A stretch of 64,000 nucleotides of DNA, from assembly GCA_030530775.1 (NCBI GenBank), contig JAUMUG010000004.1:243433-307432 (forward strand), given 5' to 3'. Below, piece after piece: positions 1-9,173 of this stretch. Numbering within the stretch: position 1 is the first letter of the stretch; each line of letters starts with the position of its first letter. The position numbers were made by a program, and so were the translations under genes. Source of the DNA: Lautropia sp. (GTDB taxonomy: Bacteria; Pseudomonadota; Gammaproteobacteria; Burkholderiales; Burkholderiaceae_E). The notes beneath the pieces are model-generated. The model was given only the letters and a program-made list of their open reading frames with translations, did no database searches and was not told where the DNA came from.

Positions 1-1
1 C

Positions 2-538
2 AAGCATGTCGAAGCCGCAAAACGGCTGATGGGCATCCTGTCGTTGCCCGAAAGTCTGGTCGACCAGCTCGTGTTGCGTTTGAAGCGCGTGGCGGCGCAA
101 AATGCGGGTAAGTCGTCATCCGGAAGCTGGGTCATGCCGTTGACGCGGCTGGAGGATCTGCTGGACTTGGCCGGATTCAACGAAGAAGTGCTGCAGAAGC
201 TGGAGCCGCATGTGACGATCCTGCCCGCCGACGCAAGGACCGTCAATGTCAACAGTGCTTCCGTCGAGGTGCTGACGGCCGTGGCTCCCACCTGGGGAGA
301 GGCAACCATCCGCAGCTTCGTGGCCCACCGCGACGTGGCGCCGGCCGAATCATTGTCCGCGGCGAATTTGCGTCTTGGCACAGAAACCACACTCGATCAG
401 ACGCTCGTCGCCGTGAAGTCGGTTTATTTTCTGGCTGAAGGCATCATTCGGTATGACCGCGTCGAATCTTCAACCGAAACCCTGCTCAAGCGTGCTGATG
501 CAGGTCCTGTACAGGTGATATGGCAACACCGCAATTGA
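2..538 (+). CDS. gspK: Type II secretion minor pseudopilin GspK (C-terminal part, cut by window edge)
   Basis: Only the last 178 codons are present; the reading frame is open from base 2 and the start lies upstream of the window. GspK is the large minor pseudopilin that caps the periplasmic pseudopilus of the type II secretion system together with GspI and GspJ. The stretch VNVNSASVEVLTAVAP matches the GspK helix-hairpin-helix-like segment (family pattern VNVNTA..EVL). The stop overlaps the start of gspL by 19 bases, so the two are translationally coupled. The N-terminal prepilin signal cannot be seen here. Confidence 0.88.
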   Translation, partial: KHVEAAKRLMGILSLPESLVDQLVLRLKRVAAQNAGKSSSGSWVMPLTRLEDLLDLAGFNEEVLQKLEPHVTILPADARTVNVNSASVEVLTAVAPTWGEATIRSFVAHRDVAPAESLSAANLRLGTETTLDQTLVAVKSVYFLAEGIIRYDRVESSTETLLKRADAGPVQVIWQHRN

Positions 539-1764
539 AACGGCATCAGGCCGTCATTTGGTTACCGCCGCGCAGTGCGGGGGAATCCGTCCTCAGCGGC
601 GATCGTGCGGTGCTGTACGCCCATTTGGGCAACGACCCCGACGTCGCACTGCGCCGTGTCTCGCTCGATGCGCTCGAAGGCATCCGGCAGGTCTGGCTGA
701 TTGCCGATGCCCGTGATGTCATGTTGATCACCGCGTCGGTGCCACCGCTGTCCGGCAAGCGGCTGCGGCAGGCGTTGCCCAATGTGGTCGAAGAATATCT
801 GCTGCAGGATCCGGCTCGTTGCCTGATCGCGCCCGGTCCGGTGCTCTCCGATGGACAGCGCGTCATCGGTGTCATCGACGACGCTTGGGTCGACAGCGTG
901 TTGGCGGCTTTCAAGCAGCGTGGCATCGGTGTCGAGGCGCTGTGGCCGGCGCAGCTGGTGCTGCCCTGGTCCGCAGGGCAGTGGTCGATGATGGTGGCCG
1001 ACGATCACCTGACGGTGCGCACCGGCGAATGGGCCGGCTCGGGCTGGGCCGCCGGCGAGAACGAGGAATCGCACCGCGAAACGGCGCAGAGCCTGCTGAC
1101 CGGCAAGCTGCTGGGGCAGCCGCCCGACCGTGTGCAGGTCTGGTTGGCCGATGGCAGCTGGCGCAGCACGTTGAAAACGGTGCTCGGCTCGTCCGAGACC
1201 ATGCTGCACTTCGAACCGGTGCCGCTGGTGCGCTCCGCATCGCTCGATCTGCTGTCGGCCAAGAACGGTGGGATCAAGGACCAGCTGGGCAGGATCGACT
1301 GGCGTCTGTGGCGCGGGGTCGGTGCGCTGCTGATCGCGGTGCTGCTGGCGTCGTTGTTGGGGCTCAATCTGCACTGGCTCCAGCTTCGTTCGGAGGCGAA
1401 CGATTTGCAGGCGGCCGTGCGGGAACGCTTCAAGGATACTTTCCCCAATGCGGTGATGGTCGACCCGGTGCTGCAGATGCGGCGCAGCGTGGCCGAGCTG
1501 CGGCTCAAGAGCGGTCGTCCGGGGCCGGAAGATTTCGTGCCGATGCTGGCGCGCTTCTCGCAGGCGGTCGGCAGTCGTGGCCAGGGTACGGTCGAAGCCA
1601 TCGAATATCGCGAAAACGCGATGAAGATTCGTTTTTCTCCCGAAGCCGTCAACAATCCCCAGGCGCGGGAAGCCTTGGTTCAGGATGCGGTCCGGCTGGG
1701 GCTGACCCTGGCTTTCGACAATCAGCGGGACCCGACGGCCCGACTCGTACCGCAGGGGCGCTGA
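520..1764 (+). CDS. gspL: Type II secretion inner-membrane protein GspL
   Basis: The 414-residue protein has the usual GspL layout: a large cytoplasmic actin-like N-terminal domain (about residues 1-260), one transmembrane helix near 268-290 (LLIAVLLASLLGL) and a periplasmic ferredoxin-like C-terminal domain. GspL recruits the ATPase GspE to the inner membrane and pairs with GspM. The ATG at 520 has AGGTGA just upstream and sits inside the end of gspK. gspM follows after 7 bases. Length and position in the operon fit the family well; the cytoplasmic part is divergent, as is usual for GspL. Confidence 0.92.
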   Translation: MATPQLKRHQAVIWLPPRSAGESVLSGDRAVLYAHLGNDPDVALRRVSLDALEGIRQVWLIADARDVMLITASVPPLSGKRLRQALPNVVEEYLLQDPARCLIAPGPVLSDGQRVIGVIDDAWVDSVLAAFKQRGIGVEALWPAQLVLPWSAGQWSMMVADDHLTVRTGEWAGSGWAAGENEESHRETAQSLLTGKLLGQPPDRVQVWLADGSWRSTLKTVLGSSETMLHFEPVPLVRSASLDLLSAKNGGIKDQLGRIDWRLWRGVGALLIAVLLASLLGLNLHWLQLRSEANDLQAAVRERFKDTFPNAVMVDPVLQMRRSVAELRLKSGRPGPEDFVPMLARFSQAVGSRGQGTVEAIEYRENAMKIRFSPEAVNNPQAREALVQDAVRLGLTLAFDNQRDPTARLVPQGR

Positions 1765-1771
1765 CACGATC

Positions 1772-2269
1772 ATGCTAGAGACATTGCTGCAAAAATGGGC
1801 CGGTCTGGCGCCACGTGACCGGCGCATTCTGGTCATCGCCGGAATTTTTCTGGGTATCGTGCTGATCTGGCAGTTGCTGTTCCAACCGGCTTGGCAGGGA
1901 AGCCAGCGTCTGCAGAAAAGCCTGCCGGCACTGCGGGCCGATCTGGCACAGATGGATCGGCTGGCTGCCGAGGCCCGCGAGCTCGGGCGCGTCACCAGTG
2001 CACCGGCCGAAAGTCCGGCACAGATGAAGGCGCGGCTCGAGCAATCACTGCTGGCGCAGGGCATCGGCAGGGAGATGGCCACCGTCGAAGCGCACAGTGA
2101 CATCGTCGAGGTGCGTTTCCATCAGGCTCCCTTCGAGTCCTGGGTGTTCTGGTTGGATGCGGCCGTGCGTGAGACCCGGACCCGGGTGGTCGATCTGTCG
2201 ATCAACCGGGAGTCTCCGGGTGTGTTCAGTGGACGTTTGGTGCTGGAGGTGGCCCGCGGTGGCAAGTAA
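1772..2269 (+). CDS. gspM: Type II secretion protein GspM
   Basis: A 165-residue bitopic membrane protein with a short cytoplasmic N-terminus, a transmembrane helix at about residues 19-38 (ILVIAGIFLGIVLIWQLLF), then a coiled-coil-prone and ferredoxin-like periplasmic domain. GspM pairs with GspL in the inner-membrane platform of the type II secretion system. It lies 7 bases after gspL, and its end overlaps the GTG start proposed for gspN. Confidence 0.9.
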   Translation: MLETLLQKWAGLAPRDRRILVIAGIFLGIVLIWQLLFQPAWQGSQRLQKSLPALRADLAQMDRLAAEARELGRVTSAPAESPAQMKARLEQSLLAQGIGREMATVEAHSDIVEVRFHQAPFESWVFWLDAAVRETRTRVVDLSINRESPGVFSGRLVLEVARGGK

Positions 2270-3113
2270 GGCTCGTCGTTCGAAAATGGTTGCACCCAGC
2301 TGGTTCGGTCCCTGGAGTGCCGGGCGCGTCGTGTTGTGGGCAGGGTTGGCCCTGTTGGTGGCACTGGTCACCATACTGAGTTTTGCGCCCGCCTCTGTGG
2401 CAGACTGGGGCCTGAAGCTGGCTACTCAGGGGCGTGTGCGCCTGGCCGATACGGCCGGTTCGGTCTGGCAGGGGCAGGGCCGGGTGGTGCTGGTCGATGT
2501 GGCGGCCGAAGCCGAACGCCAGCGTCAGGGCAAGAGTGAAATGCTGCCGCTGCCGGGGGTGTTGATTCCGGGCAACGTCCGCTGGCAGATCCATGTGCTG
2601 CCGCTGTTCATCGGTCGACTGCAGGTACAGGCCCGGCACGAAAGCATGAATCAGCCTTTGGAGGTCAGCGGCACTTTTCAGTCGCCACGCTTCTCCGGCG
2701 GTAGCATCCGTCTACCGGACGTGAGTCTGGCGCGTCTGGGCTCGCCCTGGAGCACGGTGCAGCCGATGGCGGCATTGGCCGTGAGTTGGCAGCCCTTCGA
2801 GATCGTCGAAGGGAAGGCCAAGGGGCTGGCCACCGTCGAGTTGCGCGACGTGGCTTCGGCTCTGACACCGGTACGCCCGCTCGGGGCCTACCGGCTCGAG
2901 ATCGATGGCCGCCAGGACGATGTCACGCTGAAAATGACTTCTCTGGAAGGACCGCTGCGTCTGACCGGCGACGGTGTGTTCAATCCGCGGCAGGGCGTGC
3001 GTTTCACCGCCTGGGCCGATGTGGATGAATCCGAACGTTTGAAACTGCAACCATTGGTCAGCCTGCTGGGGCGGCGCGATGGCAACCGTACTATGATCAA
3101 GATAGGAGCATGA
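2259..3113 (+). CDS. gspN: Type II secretion protein GspN
   Basis: GspN is an accessory inner-membrane protein found in some type II secretion operons. The start chosen is GTG at 2259, because GGAGG at 2245-2249 is at ideal spacing and the gene then overlaps the end of gspM; this gives 284 residues. An ATG at 2286 is the alternative but lacks a ribosome site. A hydrophobic helix (VVLWAGLALLVALVTIL) follows the N-terminus, and the rest looks periplasmic. The segment VRLADTAGSVWQGQGRV matches the family's conserved GS-W-G signature. The stop overlaps the gspD start. Confidence 0.87.
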   Translation: MASKARRSKMVAPSWFGPWSAGRVVLWAGLALLVALVTILSFAPASVADWGLKLATQGRVRLADTAGSVWQGQGRVVLVDVAAEAERQRQGKSEMLPLPGVLIPGNVRWQIHVLPLFIGRLQVQARHESMNQPLEVSGTFQSPRFSGGSIRLPDVSLARLGSPWSTVQPMAALAVSWQPFEIVEGKAKGLATVELRDVASALTPVRPLGAYRLEIDGRQDDVTLKMTSLEGPLRLTGDGVFNPRQGVRFTAWADVDESERLKLQPLVSLLGRRDGNRTMIKIGA

Positions 3114-5611
3114 ACTTGCGCCATTCGTCAAAACTCTTGGCCTCGTGCTTGATTGCAGCACTGGCTTCGGTCCCGGCAGTCGGCGCAGCGCAGCCCGCTG
3201 GTCCCGTCAATCTCAATTTCAAGGAAGCCGAAGTCGATTCCGTCATCGGTGCTTTCGGCCATCTGCTCGACAAGTCCTTCGTGATCGATCCGCGTGTGCG
3301 CGGCAAGATCTCACTCGAAACGCCGCGTCCGGTCAGCCGTGATCAGGCCTTCACGTTGCTGAAGACCGTACTGCGTCAGCAGGGTTTTGCCATCGTCGAC
3401 CTCGGCGATCTCTACAAGGTGGTGCCCGAGGCCGATGCCAAACTGCAGTCCGGTCCGGTCGAGGTCGGCCGCAAGTCGGCGCGTCGGGGCGACGAGATCA
3501 TCACCCAGGTGTTTCAGCTCAATCACGAGTCGGCCACCAACATGATCCCGGTGCTGCGACCGCTGGTGTCGCCCAACAACACCGTCACCGCCTATCCGGG
3601 CAACAACACGTTGATCATCACCGACTACGCCGCCAATCTGCAGCGGCTGTCCAAGGTGATCGCTCGGCTCGACAGCCCGCGCGCCAATGCCGACGTGCAG
3701 GTGGTTCAAATCAAGAATTCGATCGCTTCCGACGTGGCGGTGGCCGTATCCAAGCTGCTCGATGATGCGCCTCGGGCCGGCGGTGGTCCGGCCGTGGCCA
3801 CCGATCCCGGTCAGCGGGTGGTGGTGATGGCCGATCCGCGTACCAACACCGTGCTGCTGCGCACCGGAAACAGCTCCAAGATGGCGATGGCACGCGCACT
3901 GGTCGAACGGCTCGATCAGCCGGCCAGTGCCGATCAGGCCAACATGCGGGTCGTCTATCTGAAGAATGCCGAGGCGATCCGGCTGGTGGAGGTGCTGCAG
4001 GCCGTGCTGTCGGGCGAGGGGAGTGGTTCCTTCTCGCAGTCCAGCGACGGTTTCGGCGACAGCAACCGGGGCGGCAACCGCAGTGGCGGCTTCTTCGACA
4101 ACAGCAGGTCGGGCGACAATGCCTTCGAAAGCGGTTTCAGCAACGGCGGCAATCAGTTTTCCTTTGGGCAGAGCGGCCGTCAGTTCGGTGGCAACGGTGG
4201 CAACACCGGACCGACCTCGATCAAGGCCGGTGGTGCCATCATCGCGGCCGATCCGGCCACCAACTCGCTGATCATCACTGCTCCCGAGCCGGTCTATCGC
4301 AACATCCGCACCGTCATCGATCAGCTCGACAGCCGTCGTGCCCAGGTCTATATCGAATCGCTGATCGTCGAGGTCCGCGCCGACACGGTGGCCGAGATGG
4401 GTATTCAATGGCAGTTCATGAGCTCTTCCACTGATGGTAGGAATCAGATGGTCGGGGGCACCAATTTGCCGGCAGCGGGTTCTGGGGCGAATATTCTCGA
4501 GGTTTCACAGAACCCGGCCGCGCTGGCCAATGCCAATGGTCTGAACATCGGCCTCATCCGTTCGGGGGGAAGCATCTTCGGCAGCGGTGTCAACCTCGGC
4601 CTGTTGGCACGCGCGCTCGAAAGAGATGCTGGTGGCAACATCCGCGCCACGCCGAATCTGCTGACGCTCGACAACGAGGAGGCGCGGATCATCATCGGTC
4701 AGAACGTGCCTTTCGTGACCGGCCAATACACCAACACCAACAGCAGCACCACCAGTCCCTTCCAGACCATCGAGCGCAAGGACGTCGGCACCATGCTGCG
4801 CGTGCGCCCGCAGGTCTCCGAAGGCGGCACGGTCAAGATGGAAATCTCGCAGGAGATCTCCGCGGTGGTCGATACCAGCCAGGCGGCCGGCATCATCACC
4901 AGCCGTCGTGCGATCGACTCCAATGTGCTGGTCGACGACGGTCAGATCGTCGTGCTCGGCGGGCTGATCGAGGATCGGGTGCAAGGGACGGTCAGCAAGG
5001 TGCCGCTGCTCGGCGACATCCCCTTCCTGGGCCGGCTGTTCCGCTACGATTCACGCACACGCGAGAAAACCAATCTGCTCGTCTTCCTGCGGCCGGTGGT
5101 GCTGCGCGATGCCGCTTCGACCTGGGATGTGACGACCAGCCGCTACGACTACATCGGCAAACGCAGTGAAGAAGAACGCTTTGGCAGGCTGTTGGGCGTG
5201 GCCGATGTGAATCAACCCGGCCTGGACCCCTTGCCGCCGCGGCCGGGGTCGCCGGGTGGACGCATCAAGCCCTCGCGCGAGCCCAGCTTGATGCCGGGTG
5301 CATTGGACGAAGCCCTCGAGCACGAGGTGGTACCCCAGCGGGGCGAGCAGCCGCAAGGTGTCAGGCCGACGCCCTCGCTGAAACAGCCGCAGCTGGATTT
5401 GCCGGGGGTGCGGGGGTTACTGGGGGTGAACGCCAGTGACAGTCGTGGACGCAACCAGACGCAGCCCGCCGGCGACGGCGGACGGCCTGCCGACGGCCGG
5501 CGCCCGGAAAGTGGCGTTCAGACGGAAGTCGCTCCGGTGCAGGACAACATTCCACAGCGGGACGATGGCAGCGATGCGCCACTCATCGATTTGCGGCAAT
5601 CACGCCAGTAA
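3110..5611 (+). CDS. gspD: Type II secretion secretin GspD
   Basis: An 833-residue outer-membrane secretin that forms the multimeric exit channel. A Sec signal peptide (about residues 1-27) is followed by N0 to N3 domains, then the C-terminal secretin domain with the signature VPLLGDIPFLGRLFR and the ending TNLLVFLRPVVL. A Gly/Ser/Asn/Phe-rich insert at about residues 303-367 sits in the N3 region, where such loops are known. A C-terminal tail of about 150 residues after the secretin core is rich in Pro, Arg, Gly and Gln; it may hold the pilotin-binding or S-domain. The ATG overlaps the gspN stop. Confidence 0.97.
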   Translation: MNLRHSSKLLASCLIAALASVPAVGAAQPAGPVNLNFKEAEVDSVIGAFGHLLDKSFVIDPRVRGKISLETPRPVSRDQAFTLLKTVLRQQGFAIVDLGDLYKVVPEADAKLQSGPVEVGRKSARRGDEIITQVFQLNHESATNMIPVLRPLVSPNNTVTAYPGNNTLIITDYAANLQRLSKVIARLDSPRANADVQVVQIKNSIASDVAVAVSKLLDDAPRAGGGPAVATDPGQRVVVMADPRTNTVLLRTGNSSKMAMARALVERLDQPASADQANMRVVYLKNAEAIRLVEVLQAVLSGEGSGSFSQSSDGFGDSNRGGNRSGGFFDNSRSGDNAFESGFSNGGNQFSFGQSGRQFGGNGGNTGPTSIKAGGAIIAADPATNSLIITAPEPVYRNIRTVIDQLDSRRAQVYIESLIVEVRADTVAEMGIQWQFMSSSTDGRNQMVGGTNLPAAGSGANILEVSQNPAALANANGLNIGLIRSGGSIFGSGVNLGLLARALERDAGGNIRATPNLLTLDNEEARIIIGQNVPFVTGQYTNTNSSTTSPFQTIERKDVGTMLRVRPQVSEGGTVKMEISQEISAVVDTSQAAGIITSRRAIDSNVLVDDGQIVVLGGLIEDRVQGTVSKVPLLGDIPFLGRLFRYDSRTREKTNLLVFLRPVVLRDAASTWDVTTSRYDYIGKRSEEERFGRLLGVADVNQPGLDPLPPRPGSPGGRIKPSREPSLMPGALDEALEHEVVPQRGEQPQGVRPTPSLKQPQLDLPGVRGLLGVNASDSRGRNQTQPAGDGGRPADGRRPESGVQTEVAPVQDNIPQRDDGSDAPLIDLRQSRQ

Positions 5612-5635
5612 CCCGATTCCTGATAGGCGGATCTG

Positions 5636-7075
5636 ATGTCAACGGTTTCACCATCCCGCTTCGTGCCCTATGGCTTCGCCCGCGCCCATCAGGTGCTCGT
5701 GTCTGCACTCAGTGGCGATGCCATGGAGATCTGGGTCAGTGACGATACTTCGCCGGTGGCGCTGGTCGAGCTGTCGCGCAGCCTGCCGTACCGGCTGGTG
5801 CCGGTACGCAAACCGGCCGATGAGCTGACGGCCGCCATTTCCAGTGCCTATTCGCAGCGTGAAGGTTCGGCGGCGGCCGTGGTCGACGAAGTGGGGGGCG
5901 ACATCGATCTGTCGCGGCTGTTGCAGGATCTGCCCAAGGTCGAGGATCTGCTCGAATCCGAAGACGATGCGCCGATCATCCGGATGATCAACGCGTTGCT
6001 GACCCAGGCCGCGCGCGACAATGCTTCCGATATCCACATCGAACCCTTCGAGACCTACTCGATGGTGCGTTTCCGCGTCGATGGTTCGCTGCGCGACGTG
6101 GTCCGGCCCAGAAGGGAATTGCACGCCGCATTGGTGTCGCGGATCAAGATCATGGCCAGCCTCGACATCGCCGAAAAACGGCTGCCGCAGGATGGTCGGA
6201 TCACGCTGCGTATCGGTGGTCGGCCGATGGACGTGCGAGTGTCGACTTTGCCCACCGGCCACGGCGAGCGTGCCGTGCTGCGTCTGCTCGACAAGGAGAC
6301 AGGGCGGCTCGATTTGGCCAAACTCGGCATGAGCCCGCCGCTACTCAAACGCTTCGACGATCTGATAGCCCAGCCGCACGGTATCGTTTTGGTGACCGGA
6401 CCGACCGGTTCGGGCAAGACCACCACGCTCTACGCGGCGCTCTCACGGCTGGATGCCAAGACCACCAACATCCTGACGGTGGAAGACCCGATCGAATACG
6501 ATCTGGACGGCGTCAGCCAGACCCAGGTCAACGCCCGCATCGACATGACCTTTGCCAAGGCGCTGCGTTCGATCCTGCGTCAGGACCCGGACGTGGTGAT
6601 GATCGGCGAGATCCGCGACGTGGAAACCGCGCAGATCGCGGTGCAGGCATCGCTGACCGGTCACTTGGTTCTGGCCACACTGCACACCAATGATTCGATT
6701 TCGGCGGTGACCCGGCTGATGGACATGGGGATCGAACCCTTCCTGTTGTCCTCGAGCCTGATCGGTATCATGGCCCAGCGTCTGGTGCGCAAACTGTGCC
6801 CCAGCTGCCGTGAAGAAGACCCGGTCACAGGCGCCTGGCGTGCGGTCGGTTGTCTGGCCTGCAACCGCACCGGCTTCCAGGGGCGTACCGGCATCTACGA
6901 AATCGTCACGGTCGAGGACGAGCTGCGCGCGCTGATCCACCGTAGCGCCGGCGAGGGCGAGATGCGTGCCGTGGCGCGGGCCAATGGCTTCCGCACCATG
7001 CGCGAGGACGGCCAGCGCTGGATCGATGCAGGGGTCACGTCACCGGATGAGGTGATGCGGGCCACACGGGACTGA
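5636..7075 (+). CDS. gspE: Type II secretion ATPase GspE
   Basis: A 479-residue cytoplasmic ATPase that powers pseudopilus assembly. The Walker A motif GPTGSGKTTT lies near residue 255, the Asp box and Walker B (DPDVVMIGEIRD) near 318, and a His box (HLVLATLHTND) near 343. The zinc-binding CPSC...CLAC tetracysteine lies near 385-408; its loop is short. It is followed 3 bases later by gspF. The ribosome site before the ATG at 5636 is weak. Confidence 0.97.
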   Translation: MSTVSPSRFVPYGFARAHQVLVSALSGDAMEIWVSDDTSPVALVELSRSLPYRLVPVRKPADELTAAISSAYSQREGSAAAVVDEVGGDIDLSRLLQDLPKVEDLLESEDDAPIIRMINALLTQAARDNASDIHIEPFETYSMVRFRVDGSLRDVVRPRRELHAALVSRIKIMASLDIAEKRLPQDGRITLRIGGRPMDVRVSTLPTGHGERAVLRLLDKETGRLDLAKLGMSPPLLKRFDDLIAQPHGIVLVTGPTGSGKTTTLYAALSRLDAKTTNILTVEDPIEYDLDGVSQTQVNARIDMTFAKALRSILRQDPDVVMIGEIRDVETAQIAVQASLTGHLVLATLHTNDSISAVTRLMDMGIEPFLLSSSLIGIMAQRLVRKLCPSCREEDPVTGAWRAVGCLACNRTGFQGRTGIYEIVTVEDELRALIHRSAGEGEMRAVARANGFRTMREDGQRWIDAGVTSPDEVMRATRD

Positions 7076-7078
7076 TCC

Positions 7079-8287
7079 ATGCCAGCTTATCGTTTTCAGG
7101 CGGCCGACGCCGCCGGTATCATCCATCGCGGCATCATCGATGCCGATTCCAGCCGTCAGGCACGCACCATCATCCGTGAGCGCGGGCAGACTCCGATCGA
7201 AGTGGTGGCGCTGTCGGTCGAGCAAAACGCTGGCCACATCAACCTGGGTGGCCGCCTGCGCGATGATGACCTGGCATTGTGCACCCGCCAGCTGGCCAGC
7301 CTGCTGTCGGCGCGCCTGCCGCTCGAACGGGCGTTGAACGCCGTCGTCGAACAGGCCGAATCGGCACGCATCCGCGAACGCTTTGCCGCCGTGCGCAGCG
7401 ATGTGGTCGGCGGCCAGACGCTGACGCAGGCGATGGCCAAGTTCCCACGGGATTTCCCGGACACCTACCGGGCGCTGATCCATGCCGGTGAACAATCCGG
7501 CGACCTGGCCCAGGTGATGTCGCGGCTGGCGGTCTACGTCGAAAACCGTACCGCGCTGGTCAGCAAGGTGAAGATGGCTTTCACCTATCCGATCATCGTT
7601 GCCGTGGTCGCCATCCTCGTCATCATCGCGCTGTTGACCTACGTGGTGCCGCAGGTGGTCAACGTCTTCAATCAGACCCGCCAGAACCTGCCGACGCTGA
7701 CGCTGGTGCTGATCCAGCTGTCGGCCTTCATCCGCCATTGGGGCTGGCTGGTGCTGATCGGTCTGGGCGGTGCTTTTGCCGCCTTCCGCTACAGTCTGCG
7801 CGCGCCGACGGCGCGCATGTCCTTCCATTCCGTGCTGCTCAAGACACCGCTGTTCGGCCGGCTGATCCGGGGCATCAACGCGGCCCGCTTTGCGTCCACG
7901 CTGGCCATTCTGACGTCCAGCGGCGTGCCGCTGATCAAGGCGTTGGAGGCCGGTGCCAACACCCTCAACAACGAGGCGATGAAGGCCGAAGTGCTCGAAG
8001 CCCTGTCTCGTGTGCGCGAAGGCGCACCGCTGGCGCGGGCGTTGGGTGTCGGTCGCACCTTTCCTCCGTTGTTGATCCACATGATCGCCAGCGGCGAAGC
8101 CACCGGCGAGCTGCCGCAGATGCTGGAACGCGCCGCCGAGACGCTCTCGCAGGAAGTCGAGCGCAAGACGCTGACCATGACCACGCTGCTGGAGCCGATC
8201 CTGATCCTGTTCACTGGCGGCATCGTGTTGATGATCGTGCTGGCCGTGCTACTGCCCATCATCGAAATCAATCAGTTGGTGCGCTGA
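7079..8287 (+). CDS. gspF: Type II secretion inner-membrane platform protein GspF
   Basis: A 402-residue polytopic protein with two T2SSF repeats (about residues 72-194 and 275-396). Transmembrane helices lie near 171-192 (IVAVVAILVIIALLTYVVPQ), about 225 and 375-398. GspF is the central platform subunit that contacts GspE and GspL. It is the last gsp gene in this run. gspC and the pseudopilins G to J are not in the window and presumably lie upstream of gspK. Confidence 0.96.
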   Translation: MPAYRFQAADAAGIIHRGIIDADSSRQARTIIRERGQTPIEVVALSVEQNAGHINLGGRLRDDDLALCTRQLASLLSARLPLERALNAVVEQAESARIRERFAAVRSDVVGGQTLTQAMAKFPRDFPDTYRALIHAGEQSGDLAQVMSRLAVYVENRTALVSKVKMAFTYPIIVAVVAILVIIALLTYVVPQVVNVFNQTRQNLPTLTLVLIQLSAFIRHWGWLVLIGLGGAFAAFRYSLRAPTARMSFHSVLLKTPLFGRLIRGINAARFASTLAILTSSGVPLIKALEAGANTLNNEAMKAEVLEALSRVREGAPLARALGVGRTFPPLLIHMIASGEATGELPQMLERAAETLSQEVERKTLTMTTLLEPILILFTGGIVLMIVLAVLLPIIEINQLVR

Positions 8288-8516
8288 GCGGCTTGCTGCC
8301 CGGCATCTCGTCGCGCCATTGGAGGCGGGTTTCGACGCGTCAAGCTTGCTTTTCGTTGCATTGTCGAGACTGCGTGGGGCTTGATCCATGGCTGCATAGC
8401 CCCCATGATGGAAAGAGGCGCCACGAAGCACGGTGCCCCGAAGGCTGGCCGTTGGATGGCGCCCTGCCTTCAGGGCAGCAGCCTGCTCGGTCATCGATTA
8501 TTTCGGGAGGAAAGCC

Positions 8517-8843
8517 ATGTTCTGGTTGATGCGGATTCGCCGCCTGTTTCGTGCCACCGGCCGTGAGGCCGTGATGCTCTGGTATGCGCTGCGCAATCCG
8601 GCCACACCGTTGGGCATCAAGGCTGCCATCGTTGCCATGGCCGTCTACCTGTTTTCGCCACTCGATATCGTGCCGGACTTCGCCGTCCTGCTCGGCCTGG
8701 TCGATGACCTTGCCGTGCTGATGATCGGTATTCCCTTCCTGGTCAAGCGCCTGCCGACCGAGGTGCAGATCGACGCGGCCGACCGTGCCGACCGTTCTTG
8801 GCTGGGTGGCTGGCTGCGCCGCCCCGGCAACTCGATGCACTGA
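8517..8843 (+). CDS. DUF1232 (YkvA-like) membrane protein
   Basis: A 108-residue protein with the DUF1232 core, LFSPLDIVPDFAVLLGLVDD, near residues 43-62, and flanking hydrophobic segments. The start at 8517 has an excellent GGGAGGAAA ribosome site; in-frame codons further upstream have none. The molecular role of the family is not established. It sits 229 bases after gspF without obvious coupling, so a separate transcription unit is likely. Confidence 0.85.
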   Translation: MFWLMRIRRLFRATGREAVMLWYALRNPATPLGIKAAIVAMAVYLFSPLDIVPDFAVLLGLVDDLAVLMIGIPFLVKRLPTEVQIDAADRADRSWLGGWLRRPGNSMH

Positions 8844-9173
8844 GACCTCGTCGTGAGTCTTTGGCTGGTCGCGAGAAGACGGCATACCGGCCGGTAAAGG
8901 TCACCGCCGATTCACCCTCTGATTGCAGCACCACGAGAGCACCTCGGTGCCGACGCTGGCTTGCCATGATGCAGCAAGCATGGCGCAGGCTTGGTGTATC
9001 GCGCCCGGCGTCAGCGGATGGGCGCTGATCGGCAGATCGCTCGTGGTCGGCTCGGTCGCTCGTTTTCGTCGCCCTGGGGCCGAGTGGCGGCAGCATGCCA
9101 TCGAATCCAGACTCGATGGCGCCGTCTGGCCGACGATTGGACAACCACTGAAACCGATGGTCGTGGAGACGAT
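8844..9173 (+). other. Intergenic stretch, nothing assigned
   Basis: About 330 bases between the DUF1232 gene and the glycosylase gene. Short open frames on both strands lack ribosome sites and protein-like composition. I see no convincing terminator or promoter. Confidence 0.5.

Noticed and set aside
562..2103. 513-codon minus-strand frame opposite gspL/gspM
   Set aside because: Shadow of the GC-rich codon pattern; no ribosome site or family features, and gspL/gspM are certain.
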